From a virus: a DNA stretch of 25,721 bases. Below, piece after piece: positions 8,167-15,720 of the stretch. Position numbers and translations under genes: made by a program. Location: positions 1 to 25,721 of IMG/VR virus record IMGVR_UViG_3300013093_000244; one strand, 5' to 3'. The first letter of the stretch is position 1; the number at the start of each line of letters is the position of its first letter. The notes below the pieces were generated by a model. The model did no database searches, was not told the origin of the DNA, and worked only from the letters and a program-made list of their open reading frames with translations.

Positions 8167-9607
8167 TTTGTATTCCATTCACAGCATTTTGAAATCCTTT
8201 TGTTAAAGGATTTGGTGGTGCAGGTAAGAATTGTGACTTATCTGAACCAAAACTTTCTTTAATCATTTCAATTATCGTTTGATACTCTGTATTATTAACA
8301 ATATGTCTTACCGCAGTTACCAAATAATAGCCTGAGTAAAACACATCTAAACCTCTTGAATCCGAATTCGGTGTTGTCAACTGTGTTGGCGTTAAATCAA
8401 AACAATTAAATTGTAGTTTCATACCAACATATATTTGACTATCACCCGGTATTGAAACCTTGATTTTCATATAGTTATTTAACCCCAATTGTGCAACTCG
8501 ATTGGGTAAATAATCTTGTACGTGAACATCGTGTGCAACTGAATCATTTTGTACCGGATCTGTATAATATATTTTTTGATTATAATTACCGGGTACTATT
8601 CTCAAAGCACCAACTTCAGTCCTGATATCATTAGGCGGGTGATACATTGTGTCACCCCAACGATTTGTTAATGCAGTCGTTAATGGTGACATATTTAAAG
8701 TTTTAGCTAACGGAAAATAAAGATCATACATAAAATCATTGGCAATAATATTTCTCGTTAACGGGTCAATAGTTAAAACTCGATTATGAAAAGTACCTTG
8801 AGATGTTGCTTCTAAAACATCAAAAAACTTTATAACTTGCATATGTATAACATTGACAGCCTGATCTTTTATTTCATTTGAAATATTTTGTGGGTTGTAA
8901 TACAATGATTTGAAAGAATCTTGAGAGAATAAAGTCTGCAATGACACAAAATTATAGCCGTTTATATTTTCAAAGAAAAGATAATCCGCACCTGGATTGA
9001 AGTTTGCCGGTCTAGAATACAAACTCAACCAATGTATTGTTTCAAATATTTTTTTATTTGGTAATATAAAATCATACACACCTAGAGTTGGGTCAATATA
9101 ATATAGTTTAGTTTGAGCCTGTGTTGGTCTTGCCATACCAACAGTCATAGGGGTGAGTTTTAAATATGTGGTAAAAATATCATCTATAATATCGCTTATT
9201 TGACTACTTCTATATGCTTTAGATATTCTATATCTTTCTGAAATCATTAGTTCTTCAGAACAAAAATAAATTATAAATGATTCTTGATTTTTAGATGCGT
9301 CAGTTAGTCTGTCACCAATTTTATATACCCTAAAAGTTCTTTCAATCGACACATTATCATTAGTTGTTTTTTGAAATTTAAATTCAATAAACTCGGTTCC
9401 GTTCAATCTCAAACTTGAAATTATATTTGTTGCATCGTTCAATACAATTTCACCATAAATTGTACTACTATAAATGTCTTCATAGTAATTTAATTCTTTT
9501 AACTGATTTTTCAAAGGTAAAGGTGATGATAATGAAGCAGTTAAAAGATTAACATAGACTAGATTATAGTCCGATGCTAACTTAATTGATGATATTGTAT
9601 CTGCCAT
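8153..9607 (-). CDS. gp27: Baseplate hub protein, gp27-like
   Basis: The 484-residue product has the features of a phage hub: an early beta-rich domain (YGEIVLNDATNIISSLRLNG, about residues 52-71), then FRVYKIGDR, and a long middle domain. Its C-terminal section, KVSIPGDSQIYVGMKLQFNC and YSGYYLVTAVRHIVNNTEYQ, matches the usual end of gp27/gpD-type hubs, where the strand before the last helix reads YYVxxVxHxxxxxxYxT. The next gene is the gp5 OB domain, the physical partner of gp27. T4 gp27 is shorter (391). Identity is based on context and pattern, not a clear residue-by-residue match to T4 gp27. Confidence 0.65.
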   Translation of the reverse strand: MADTISSIKLASDYNLVYVNLLTASLSSPLPLKNQLKELNYYEDIYSSTIYGEIVLNDATNIISSLRLNGTEFIEFKFQKTTNDNVSIERTFRVYKIGDRLTDASKNQESFIIYFCSEELMISERYRISKAYRSSQISDIIDDIFTTYLKLTPMTVGMARPTQAQTKLYYIDPTLGVYDFILPNKKIFETIHWLSLYSRPANFNPGADYLFFENINGYNFVSLQTLFSQDSFKSLYYNPQNISNEIKDQAVNVIHMQVIKFFDVLEATSQGTFHNRVLTIDPLTRNIIANDFMYDLYFPLAKTLNMSPLTTALTNRWGDTMYHPPNDIRTEVGALRIVPGNYNQKIYYTDPVQNDSVAHDVHVQDYLPNRVAQLGLNNYMKIKVSIPGDSQIYVGMKLQFNCFDLTPTQLTTPNSDSRGLDVFYSGYYLVTAVRHIVNNTEYQTIIEMIKESFGSDKSQFLPAPPNPLTKGFQNAVNGIQNVKP

Positions 9608-9610
9608 TTT

Positions 9611-10240
9611 TTATTGCATCAATGAAACAAATTGTTTCTCAAGGTCATTTACATAGGCGCTATTGATAATATTAATGTTTCTCTTTGATTCATTTAATTG
9701 ATTTTCATAATCTAAAATATAAACAATATTCTTATCTATGGTGTATGTTACTGTGCTACCGCTAGGAAAAGTGGCTGTACTAGTCGAAGGAATGATATTT
9801 GCATATGTTGGGGCATCAACATAGGTTGTTTTTACCGAAGTTTGTTGTGATGAGCTATCGTATGTCGTAATAGTTTGTTGATAATTGTATACTGTCGTTT
9901 GACAGTATGCGGTTACACTTTGATTATTTGCGGCAGCCAAAGTACCATACTTATCGTTTAGATATGCCGCAAAATCATTATTGTTTAAAGGCCAATCACT
10001 TTTTGGGTCTATCATATTATTTGCATAAAATATTAACCAGTATCTATATTGGTCATTATAATACTTATACGCAATATTTTCGGGTAAATCTTGTTCCTGT
10101 ATTGTATATTTGTAAAACAAAAGAGGATTTAAAGACAGTTTAGGTATTAAAGATGCCCTTGCGGTAAGGTCAATTGCACCAATAATATTATTGTTTTGGT
10201 CTAATATTGCTGTAGCAGGTAAAGTTTTAAAATACTTCAT
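9611..10240 (-). CDS. gp53: Baseplate wedge subunit gp53
   Basis: This 209-residue protein (T4 gp53 is about 196) has the characteristic N-terminal LysM-like stretch: YKYTIQEQDLPENIAYKYYN, then QYRYWLIFYANNMIDPKSDW with PLNNNDFAAYL (about residues 43-93). gp53 wedges carry the same pattern, a YYGDPxxxWxIxxxNxxxDxxxDWP motif. It binds near gp25 and gp6 and completes the wedge so that wedges can join around the hub. The C-terminal third contains a Thr/Ser-rich beta segment. Its start overlaps the tube-cap gene end by 4 nt. Confidence 0.85.
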   Translation of the reverse strand: MKYFKTLPATAILDQNNNIIGAIDLTARASLIPKLSLNPLLFYKYTIQEQDLPENIAYKYYNDQYRYWLIFYANNMIDPKSDWPLNNNDFAAYLNDKYGTLAAANNQSVTAYCQTTVYNYQQTITTYDSSSQQTSVKTTYVDAPTYANIIPSTSTATFPSGSTVTYTIDKNIVYILDYENQLNESKRNINIINSAYVNDLEKQFVSLMQ

Positions 10241-11592
10241 TTAATAATACCTAATTTGTTCTCGATACTATTTACAACTGATCCTAGAGGTTGAGCAGTT
10301 TTTTGAGCTTGTTGGCTGCTTAAATATTTTTGATAGCCGCTAGTGACTGCTGAATTATTGATGTCAGCTTTGGTAAACATTGTTGTTTCCATCATGCTGA
10401 GAGTCATTGTAGTTTGAACTGGATAGCCATCATTAAATGCGGCCCAACCGTTAGGTGCATAATCCACTGCTACATTAGTTATAACACACTCTTTAATATT
10501 AAATATCTTTGCGGTCTGTCCTTTAGATACAACATTAGTTATACTTTGATTTTGACCTAGAAAACCAAGACCAACATTGTTGAGTGATTTTTGCAATTGA
10601 TTGATAACTGAACCAGCAATACCATTTTGACCAGTGAATACCATTTTTACACTCATTAATTGCGGCGGTGTCAAATAACGTCCTGGGTTAGTTGAATCAC
10701 CATTGACTAATCCTGGTGATGAAAAATAAGTAAACGCATCAATAATATTATTAACAGTTTGTGCTTCAGCCGAACTTTTTGGGGTAAAGATGAAGGTCAT
10801 TGTAAAATTTCTAAAATCACGACCTTGATATATCAATTGCATTTGTGGGTTTACATATTGTCCTAATGACTGATTTAATAGTCCTGTAATCTCAGTATTG
10901 TTACCACCTAATACACTTGTAACATCACCTAGTTTTTTAGAAATTGCCGATTTAACATTCGGATCATCTAAAATTTTTGCGGCAGTTATATTTGAAATAC
11001 CGTTTTTAGATGCCTCTTTTAAAGAATCTGCCGCACTCGCAACAAAACCTAATTTCCCCAATGTTTGAGTCATACTTACCGAATTATAACTTGAATCCCA
11101 TGATGCATGAAGAGTATCGGGTAAATATAAAGAAATTGTTGCAAGATTTGAACTTTTTTGTCTTGGTTTATATGTCGTGGCACTAAAAGCAGACTCAAAT
11201 GCTTTAAACGCCGCAGGTGCGTTACCCACTAAAAATTTCTCAACCTCTAGTGCCGAATCTTGAAGTGCTTGTAAATTTGCTTTTGTAGGTTCCGTTTGAT
11301 AGGCACTTTTATCATTGTTAAAAACTTGCATTACTTTTTGACTTTCTTGAGCTATTGTTTGTCCTGCTTTTGCCGAAGAATTTGGTAAGTCATTGTACGC
11401 CTCTACGAATGGGGTATCCCAATCATATATTGAAAATTGAATAGCATGATTTAATGCTGGATTCGTAGTTAAATCTGAAGGGTAAACAAAATTGCCAGCA
11501 CCTTCATTTTGAAAAAGTTTAGATAGAGGACCAGCTAACTGATTAAAAGGTAGCTGAATGCCATTAATTGAGGGATTTGTAAAAAAAGACAT
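10237..11592 (-). CDS. gp48: Baseplate tail-tube cap/initiator, gp48-type
   Basis: This is the first gene of the leftward baseplate operon and encodes 451 residues. The region YQGRDFRNFTMTFIFTPKSS, then AEAQTVNNIIDAF (about residues 255-290), and later IKECVITNVAVDYAPNGWAA followed by DGYPVQTTMTLSMMETTMFT (about 370-412) match the pattern of gp48/gp54, where FRxFTFxYxFxPKSxxEA and a late YxPxGxxAxYxxGxPVxxxLxLxFxE segment belong to the tube-like fold. The protein would cap the hub and start polymerisation of the tube. gp48 and gp54 are related, so which one this is cannot be settled here. It is longer than T4 gp48 (about 364) because of a helical N-terminal third. Confidence 0.78.
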   Translation of the reverse strand: MSFFTNPSINGIQLPFNQLAGPLSKLFQNEGAGNFVYPSDLTTNPALNHAIQFSIYDWDTPFVEAYNDLPNSSAKAGQTIAQESQKVMQVFNNDKSAYQTEPTKANLQALQDSALEVEKFLVGNAPAAFKAFESAFSATTYKPRQKSSNLATISLYLPDTLHASWDSSYNSVSMTQTLGKLGFVASAADSLKEASKNGISNITAAKILDDPNVKSAISKKLGDVTSVLGGNNTEITGLLNQSLGQYVNPQMQLIYQGRDFRNFTMTFIFTPKSSAEAQTVNNIIDAFTYFSSPGLVNGDSTNPGRYLTPPQLMSVKMVFTGQNGIAGSVINQLQKSLNNVGLGFLGQNQSITNVVSKGQTAKIFNIKECVITNVAVDYAPNGWAAFNDGYPVQTTMTLSMMETTMFTKADINNSAVTSGYQKYLSSQQAQKTAQPLGSVVNSIENKLGIIK

Positions 11593-11618
11593 GTGCCTGA
11601 AAATAGAGTTGTAACAAG

Positions 11619-11626
11619 TATTTATA
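11619..11626 (-). promoter_or_regulatory. T4-type late promoter for the leftward baseplate operon
   Basis: The minus strand reads TATAAATA, the consensus of T4-family late promoters recognised by gp55 with gp33 and the sliding clamp. It lies 27 nt upstream of the gp48-like ATG in the gap between two divergent operons. No -35 element is needed for this class. Confidence 0.65.
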
Positions 11627-11627
11627 T

Positions 11628-11635
11628 CATAAATA
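11628..11635 (+). promoter_or_regulatory. Late promoter variant for the rightward tail operon
   Basis: The plus strand reads CATAAATA, one base from the late consensus TATAAATA. It lies 28 nt upstream of the gp4 ATG at 11663 and is separated by one base from the opposite-facing late motif. The spacing fits a start site near 11643. Confidence 0.5.
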
Positions 11636-11662
11636 ACGAGACATTCAACAATTGGTAATAAT

Positions 11663-12103
11663 ATGGCTTATAGCGGAAAATTTATCCCAAGAAACCCACA
11701 AAAGTATCGTGGCGACCATAGAAACATACAATGGCGTTCTACTTGGGAATATAGATATATGAAATGGCTTGATGAAACAGATGCCGTTGTATCATGGGCG
11801 AGCGAAGAAATTGTAATACCTTATAGAGATCCTGCTGATGGCAGACCTAGGCGTTACTTTGTAGATTTCTATGCTCAAATTAAAGCAAAAGACGGTACTA
11901 TTAAGTCTTATTTAATAGAGATTAAACCAAAGATGCAAACTGTTGAGCCTAAAGTTCAAACAAGAAAAACTAAAAGATATATCAATGAAGTTTATACTTA
12001 TGCCGTAAATCAAAATAAATGGAAAGCGGCTACCGAGTATGCTTTAGACAGAGGTTGGGAGTTTAAAGTATTTACCGAAGATGACTTAGGACTGTCTAAA
12101 TAA
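11663..12103 (+). CDS. gp4: Head completion protein gp4 (nuclease fold)
   Basis: The 146-residue product (T4 gp4 is about 150) begins MAYSGKFIPRNPQKYRGD and continues STWEYRYMKWLDE, closely following T4 gp4 (MALSGKFKPKNYKKYKGD, SSWELKLMMYLD). The TnsA/PD-(D/E)XK-like residues are present: E29, D68 in YFVDFYAQ, and E86/K88 in IEIKPK. gp4 acts on filled heads to prepare them for tail joining. It is the first gene of the rightward operon, with a 3-nt gap to the gp2-like gene, as in T4, where genes 2 and 4 are neighbours. Confidence 0.92.
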   Translation: MAYSGKFIPRNPQKYRGDHRNIQWRSTWEYRYMKWLDETDAVVSWASEEIVIPYRDPADGRPRRYFVDFYAQIKAKDGTIKSYLIEIKPKMQTVEPKVQTRKTKRYINEVYTYAVNQNKWKAATEYALDRGWEFKVFTEDDLGLSK

Positions 12104-12106
12104 TAG

Positions 12107-12706
12107 ATGGCATCAAAACTAACAATACTATCACAGCAAAGAGAAAAACTCGGTCATGGTGTAATGACCAAGGATTCTTTGAAGTGGCTCGGTCAAAAGA
12201 TTACCGAGCTAAGAAATCCTACATTAATACCATCTGCAATTAAAAAAGAAGATGTTCGTAATGTTAAGAGTGTTCAGACTGGTGCAATGTATTTTTTCTA
12301 TTATGACCCAAAACTAAAAGAAGAGTTACCATATTACGATAGATTTCCGCTTACATTGATACTTGAGAAGTACAATGATGGTTTTTTGGCATTAAACTTA
12401 CATTACTTACCATTTAAATGGCGAGTGGCATTTATGTCAAAGCTAATGCCGTATGGAGCTATCAGGAACAAGCAAGAAGAGGTTGCAAGATTACATGTGA
12501 CTTACGATATACTTGAGGCTACACGCACTCTAAAAGAGTTTAGACCCTGTTTAAAGCGTTATTTGTATGACCATATGCAATCAAGGATATTGGCAGTTCA
12601 ACCAAACGAATGGGATACCGCTTTAGCATTACCGATTCAGCAATTCAAAAAGGCAACCGCAAAAGAAGTGTGGGCCGATTCATTAAACGAGATAAGGAAT
12701 TCATAA
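12107..12706 (+). CDS. gp2: gp2-like DNA end protector / head completion protein
   Basis: The 199-residue protein has the stretch MYFFYYDPKLKEELPYYDRF, then PLTLILEKYNDGFLALNLHY (about residues 61-105). I associate this with the short gp2-like DNA end protector of aquatic T4-like phages. Its place beside gp4 agrees with T4 order. T4 gp2 binds the ends of packaged DNA and shields injected DNA from RecBCD. The C-terminal part is basic and helical (RPCLKRYLYDHMQSRIL), suiting a nucleic-acid role. It abuts the next gene with no gap. The family call is moderate; the function is transferred from T4. Confidence 0.6.
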   Translation: MASKLTILSQQREKLGHGVMTKDSLKWLGQKITELRNPTLIPSAIKKEDVRNVKSVQTGAMYFFYYDPKLKEELPYYDRFPLTLILEKYNDGFLALNLHYLPFKWRVAFMSKLMPYGAIRNKQEEVARLHVTYDILEATRTLKEFRPCLKRYLYDHMQSRILAVQPNEWDTALALPIQQFKKATAKEVWADSLNEIRNS

Positions 12707-13291
12707 ATGCCGTCATCCATCAGTAAATTTATTAGTACTTTTGGGCAAGATCCAGCTAGAAAGTTCATGTATGATGTGACAATACCGGTACCTCTAGGGT
12801 TAGCTGATTATGCTAGTACAGGTAGAAATCTTACATTTCGTTGTGATTCTGCCGTATTACCTGGTAGAAATATTGAACTTACAAATAAAAAGATCGGATC
12901 TGCACCTATTGAAAAGTTTCCGTATCACTCAACATATAGTGATGTTACATTAGATTTTATTTCAAGTTCTGGTATGGATGAAAGAGTTTTCTTTGATGCT
13001 TGGCTTGATTATATAAATCCGTCTACGGATTTCAATTTCAATTATAAATCTACTTATGCAGTTGATCTATTAATTACTCAATACGACATGGCCGGTAATA
13101 AAACATATCAATCAAAATTGATAGATGCATATCCTGTAACAATAAATCAAATGGATTTATCATGGAATACTGAAGATGTGCATAAAGTTACCGTTCAATT
13201 TACATACACATATTGGTTGAACAATAACATTAACCCATTGAGTTTAAAGTCATTAGGACAAACAGTAAAACAAGAATTATTAACATTTTGA
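12707..13291 (+). CDS. Tail-tube family protein (gp19-type fold)
   Basis: The 194-residue product resembles the T4 gp19 tube family: an N-terminal FGQDPARKFMYDVTIPVP, the loop LTFRCDSAVLPGRNI (residues about 42-56), the central PYHSTYSDVTLDFISSSGMD (72-91) then FFDAWLDYINP, and the C-terminal INQMDLSWNTEDVHKVTVQF with TYTYW. These correspond to the tube protein hairpin and the FFDxW(xx)I motif. T4 gp19 is 163 residues. Because the main tube gene usually sits with the sheath gene elsewhere, this copy beside baseplate hub genes may be a tube initiator (gp54-like) rather than the bulk tube. The family is fairly sure; the exact role is not. Confidence 0.7.
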   Translation: MPSSISKFISTFGQDPARKFMYDVTIPVPLGLADYASTGRNLTFRCDSAVLPGRNIELTNKKIGSAPIEKFPYHSTYSDVTLDFISSSGMDERVFFDAWLDYINPSTDFNFNYKSTYAVDLLITQYDMAGNKTYQSKLIDAYPVTINQMDLSWNTEDVHKVTVQFTYTYWLNNNINPLSLKSLGQTVKQELLTF

Positions 13292-13303
13292 TTGGAGATT
13301 ATT

Positions 13304-14026
13304 ATGGCATTGCCTAAAATTGATACACCAACGTATACGTTGGATTTACCGTTAAGTAAGAAACAAGTTATCTTTAGACCTTTTTTAGTAAAAGAGCAAA
13401 AGAATTTAATGATGGCTCTTGAGTCTGATGATAAAGATACTGTAGAAAGAAACGTCAAACAAATTTTAAATAACTGTACTATATCTACTGATATTGATAT
13501 TGATGAGTTACCGGTAACTGACATTGAATATTATTTTATTAACTTGAGAGCTAGGTCTGTTGGTGAATTTGTAGAAAACAAATATGTTTGTACAAATACT
13601 GTAGACGATAAGCAATGTGGTAATAAAATGGAAATAAAATTAAATTTGCTTGATGTTAAAGTTGAAATGCCGGAACAAAAAGATTTAATTGACCTTGATG
13701 GCAAATTATCAATTAAATTAAAGTATCCTAAATTTTCAATTATATCAAAACTAGCAAATAAAAATTCTACGGTAGAAGTTGCATTTGACATTATGATTGA
13801 TTCTATAGAATATATCTTTGATGGTCAACAATATTTTTATGCGGTCGATAGTACTAAAGAAGAACTTAGTGAATTTATAGAATCACTTAGTCAAGAGCAA
13901 TTTAGTAAACTTGAAGAATTTTTTGAAAATTTACCAAAAATAAAACAACACGTTGATATGAAATGTTCGAGATGTGGATTTGACCATTCAATGGATGTGG
14001 AGGGTCTTGAGAATTTTTTCGGATAA
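13304..14026 (+). CDS. gp26: Baseplate hub subunit gp26 (T4_baseplate family)
   Basis: The start is ATG at 13304, giving 240 residues beginning MALPKIDTPTYTLDLPLSKK. A GGAG ribosome site at 13294-13297 sits 6 nt before it, so an upstream in-frame TTG at 13292 is not needed. The motif ELPVTDIEYYFINLRARSVG (about residues 69-88) is typical of the gp26 family. Two Cys pairs, CTNTVDDKQC near residue 97 and CSRCGF near the C-terminus, could form a split zinc ribbon. T4 gp26 is 208 residues and takes part in hub assembly. Its stop overlaps the following ATG by 1 nt (TAATG). Confidence 0.78.
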   Translation: MALPKIDTPTYTLDLPLSKKQVIFRPFLVKEQKNLMMALESDDKDTVERNVKQILNNCTISTDIDIDELPVTDIEYYFINLRARSVGEFVENKYVCTNTVDDKQCGNKMEIKLNLLDVKVEMPEQKDLIDLDGKLSIKLKYPKFSIISKLANKNSTVEVAFDIMIDSIEYIFDGQQYFYAVDSTKEELSEFIESLSQEQFSKLEEFFENLPKIKQHVDMKCSRCGFDHSMDVEGLENFFG

Positions 14027-14208
14027 TGTTCGGTTATGATAGTCTTAAGAACTACTATATGACAAACTTCTCTCTGATGCAACATCACAAATATAGTTTA
14101 ACCGAACTTGAATCAATGATACCTTGGGAGAGAGATATTTACGTTACTTTGTTAATGCGATATATTGAAGAAGAAAATGAAAAGGCAAAACAAAGAATGA
14201 AGAAGTAA
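14026..14208 (+). CDS. Small tail/hub assembly protein downstream of gp26
   Basis: This 60-residue protein reads NFSLMQHHKYSLTELESMIP then WERDIYVTLLMRYIEEENEK. Short phage proteins with a YSxxEIExMxPxEREIYVxLL pattern commonly follow a tail gene in the position of an assembly chaperone. The TAATG overlap with gp26 indicates translational coupling, and a ribosome site for it lies inside the gp26 end. Its place equals that of a gp51-like hub assembly factor, although T4 gp51 is much longer (249). The gene is real; the role is inferred from position. Confidence 0.65.
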   Translation: MFGYDSLKNYYMTNFSLMQHHKYSLTELESMIPWERDIYVTLLMRYIEEENEKAKQRMKK

Positions 14209-14211
14209 TAA

Positions 14212-15711
14212 ATGCAAAACGAGTTATTCAATCAACTACTTTCCGAGGGTAAATTAGGAGTTATCCTTGAAAATGGTGGGGCCAATCTTACTACAGCACA
14301 GATACAAAAAGTTAAAGAAGCCGCTAAAGAACAGGCGAACATGACTTTAGAAGAAGTGCAACGCAATGCGGATATCTTACATGGTATTCGTACACAGCGT
14401 AATGTTCGTTCGTCTGATGTAATGAATGACTATACCGGTAATCTTAAAGATAAGTTTGAGCCTCAACGTATTGCAAAAGCCATGGATGGTTCGTCAAAGT
14501 TAAAAGGTAAAACTAATGATGAAATGCAAGAAGAACCTGAGGAAGAAAAATATGAAAAGCGAAAAGATCCTAGTATATCCAAAGTTGCCCCTAGCACTCA
14601 TTTAAGATTAAAGAAAGGTGATTCTGAAGCTGACATACTTGCCAAAATGTTAAATTTAATTAATGAAAATTATGTTAGAAAAAATAAAAGTCAATTAAAA
14701 TCCGATAAAATGAAAATGGAAATTGACAAGAAAAAAGAAATGCAAAATAAAACGCTTCTTCATGCGTTTGGATATAAAAAAGATAAAAAGACAGATGAAA
14801 CTACTCACGAATTTAATTGGTTGAAAGTTGCATCAATAGGTGCAATTGCAGGATTTGGTTTACTTGGTGCTGAAGAAGCCCATGCAAAGTTTAAAGATGT
14901 ACAGAAAATTAAATTTCCGACTATCGATGAACTACTTAATAAGTCTAAAGAAGAAATGGATAAGGTTAAGTTGAAAATACCTTCGATGGGTGATAATAAA
15001 GATAATATTGAATTTGACTTTAAAGAATTTCCTTTCAAAAGTGATGAATCTATTGCCGGTGGCCCTGTCGCAAAAGAAATAGTAGATGTGTGGCAGAAAA
15101 TTAAAAAATCACATCCTGATGCAGTTATTACGGCGGGTAATGATTTATATCATCGTACTTTACCAAAATATTCTAATGGCAAACTTAGTTTGCATACTGA
15201 AGGTACTGCTACTGATATTGTTATGGATAAAATGAGTAAAGAAGGTGCTGAAAACTTACAGAAAGAACTTGGCAATAACACGAGGGTTACGTATGAACCG
15301 CCAGATTTACGTCCTAACAGCAGAAACAAGAGTGGACATTATCATATTGAAACACCAAATATATCTGGTGAAATGGTAAATATTGTTAAAGTTCCTGTGC
15401 AAAAGAAAACACAAGAACCTACAATGGTTGAAAATGTAGAATCTAAAGCACAAGAAAATAAAACAAAATTACCGGAAATTGTTAAAAAACCTTATGCACT
15501 TCAAAAATCAGATGAAGTCGTTAAAGAAGCCCAAGACACTTTAGGTGAATCGAAAAAGCCTAACGTAATTGTTATTAATGAAACAACTAATATTAAACAA
15601 TCAATTACTAAAATGGTTGATAGAATCAACACAATGAATAAAGAACATGATATCGCTCCGGCATTAATTAAACAAACTGGTTTAAATATTAATATGTTGC
15701 AATACAATTAG
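14212..15711 (+). CDS. Tail protein with M15-type zinc peptidase domain
   Basis: This 499-residue protein has a charged, helical N-terminal half, a hydrophobic patch at about 203-219 (WLKVASIGAIAGFGLLGA), and a peptidase-like domain at about 285-385. In that domain, S326-L-H328-TEGTAT-D335 and HYH378IE give the H-x6-D ... HxH zinc pattern of the M15 family (D-Ala-D-Ala or L-Ala-D-Glu peptidases). Residues about 124-150 (KVAPSTHLRLKKGDS then DILAKMLNL) recur in the next gene. Position between hub and tape-measure genes suggests delivery with the tail, cutting peptidoglycan during entry. This is a plausible replacement for the missing gp5 lysozyme. The catalytic call is by motif; the delivery role is inference. 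Confidence 0.72.
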   Translation: MQNELFNQLLSEGKLGVILENGGANLTTAQIQKVKEAAKEQANMTLEEVQRNADILHGIRTQRNVRSSDVMNDYTGNLKDKFEPQRIAKAMDGSSKLKGKTNDEMQEEPEEEKYEKRKDPSISKVAPSTHLRLKKGDSEADILAKMLNLINENYVRKNKSQLKSDKMKMEIDKKKEMQNKTLLHAFGYKKDKKTDETTHEFNWLKVASIGAIAGFGLLGAEEAHAKFKDVQKIKFPTIDELLNKSKEEMDKVKLKIPSMGDNKDNIEFDFKEFPFKSDESIAGGPVAKEIVDVWQKIKKSHPDAVITAGNDLYHRTLPKYSNGKLSLHTEGTATDIVMDKMSKEGAENLQKELGNNTRVTYEPPDLRPNSRNKSGHYHIETPNISGEMVNIVKVPVQKKTQEPTMVENVESKAQENKTKLPEIVKKPYALQKSDEVVKEAQDTLGESKKPNVIVINETTNIKQSITKMVDRINTMNKEHDIAPALIKQTGLNINMLQYN

Positions 15712-15720
15712 GAATAAGAA

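Noticed and set aside
13292-13303. A TTG start giving gp26 four extra residues.
   Set aside because: The TTG overlaps the GGAG ribosome site that properly serves ATG at 13304.
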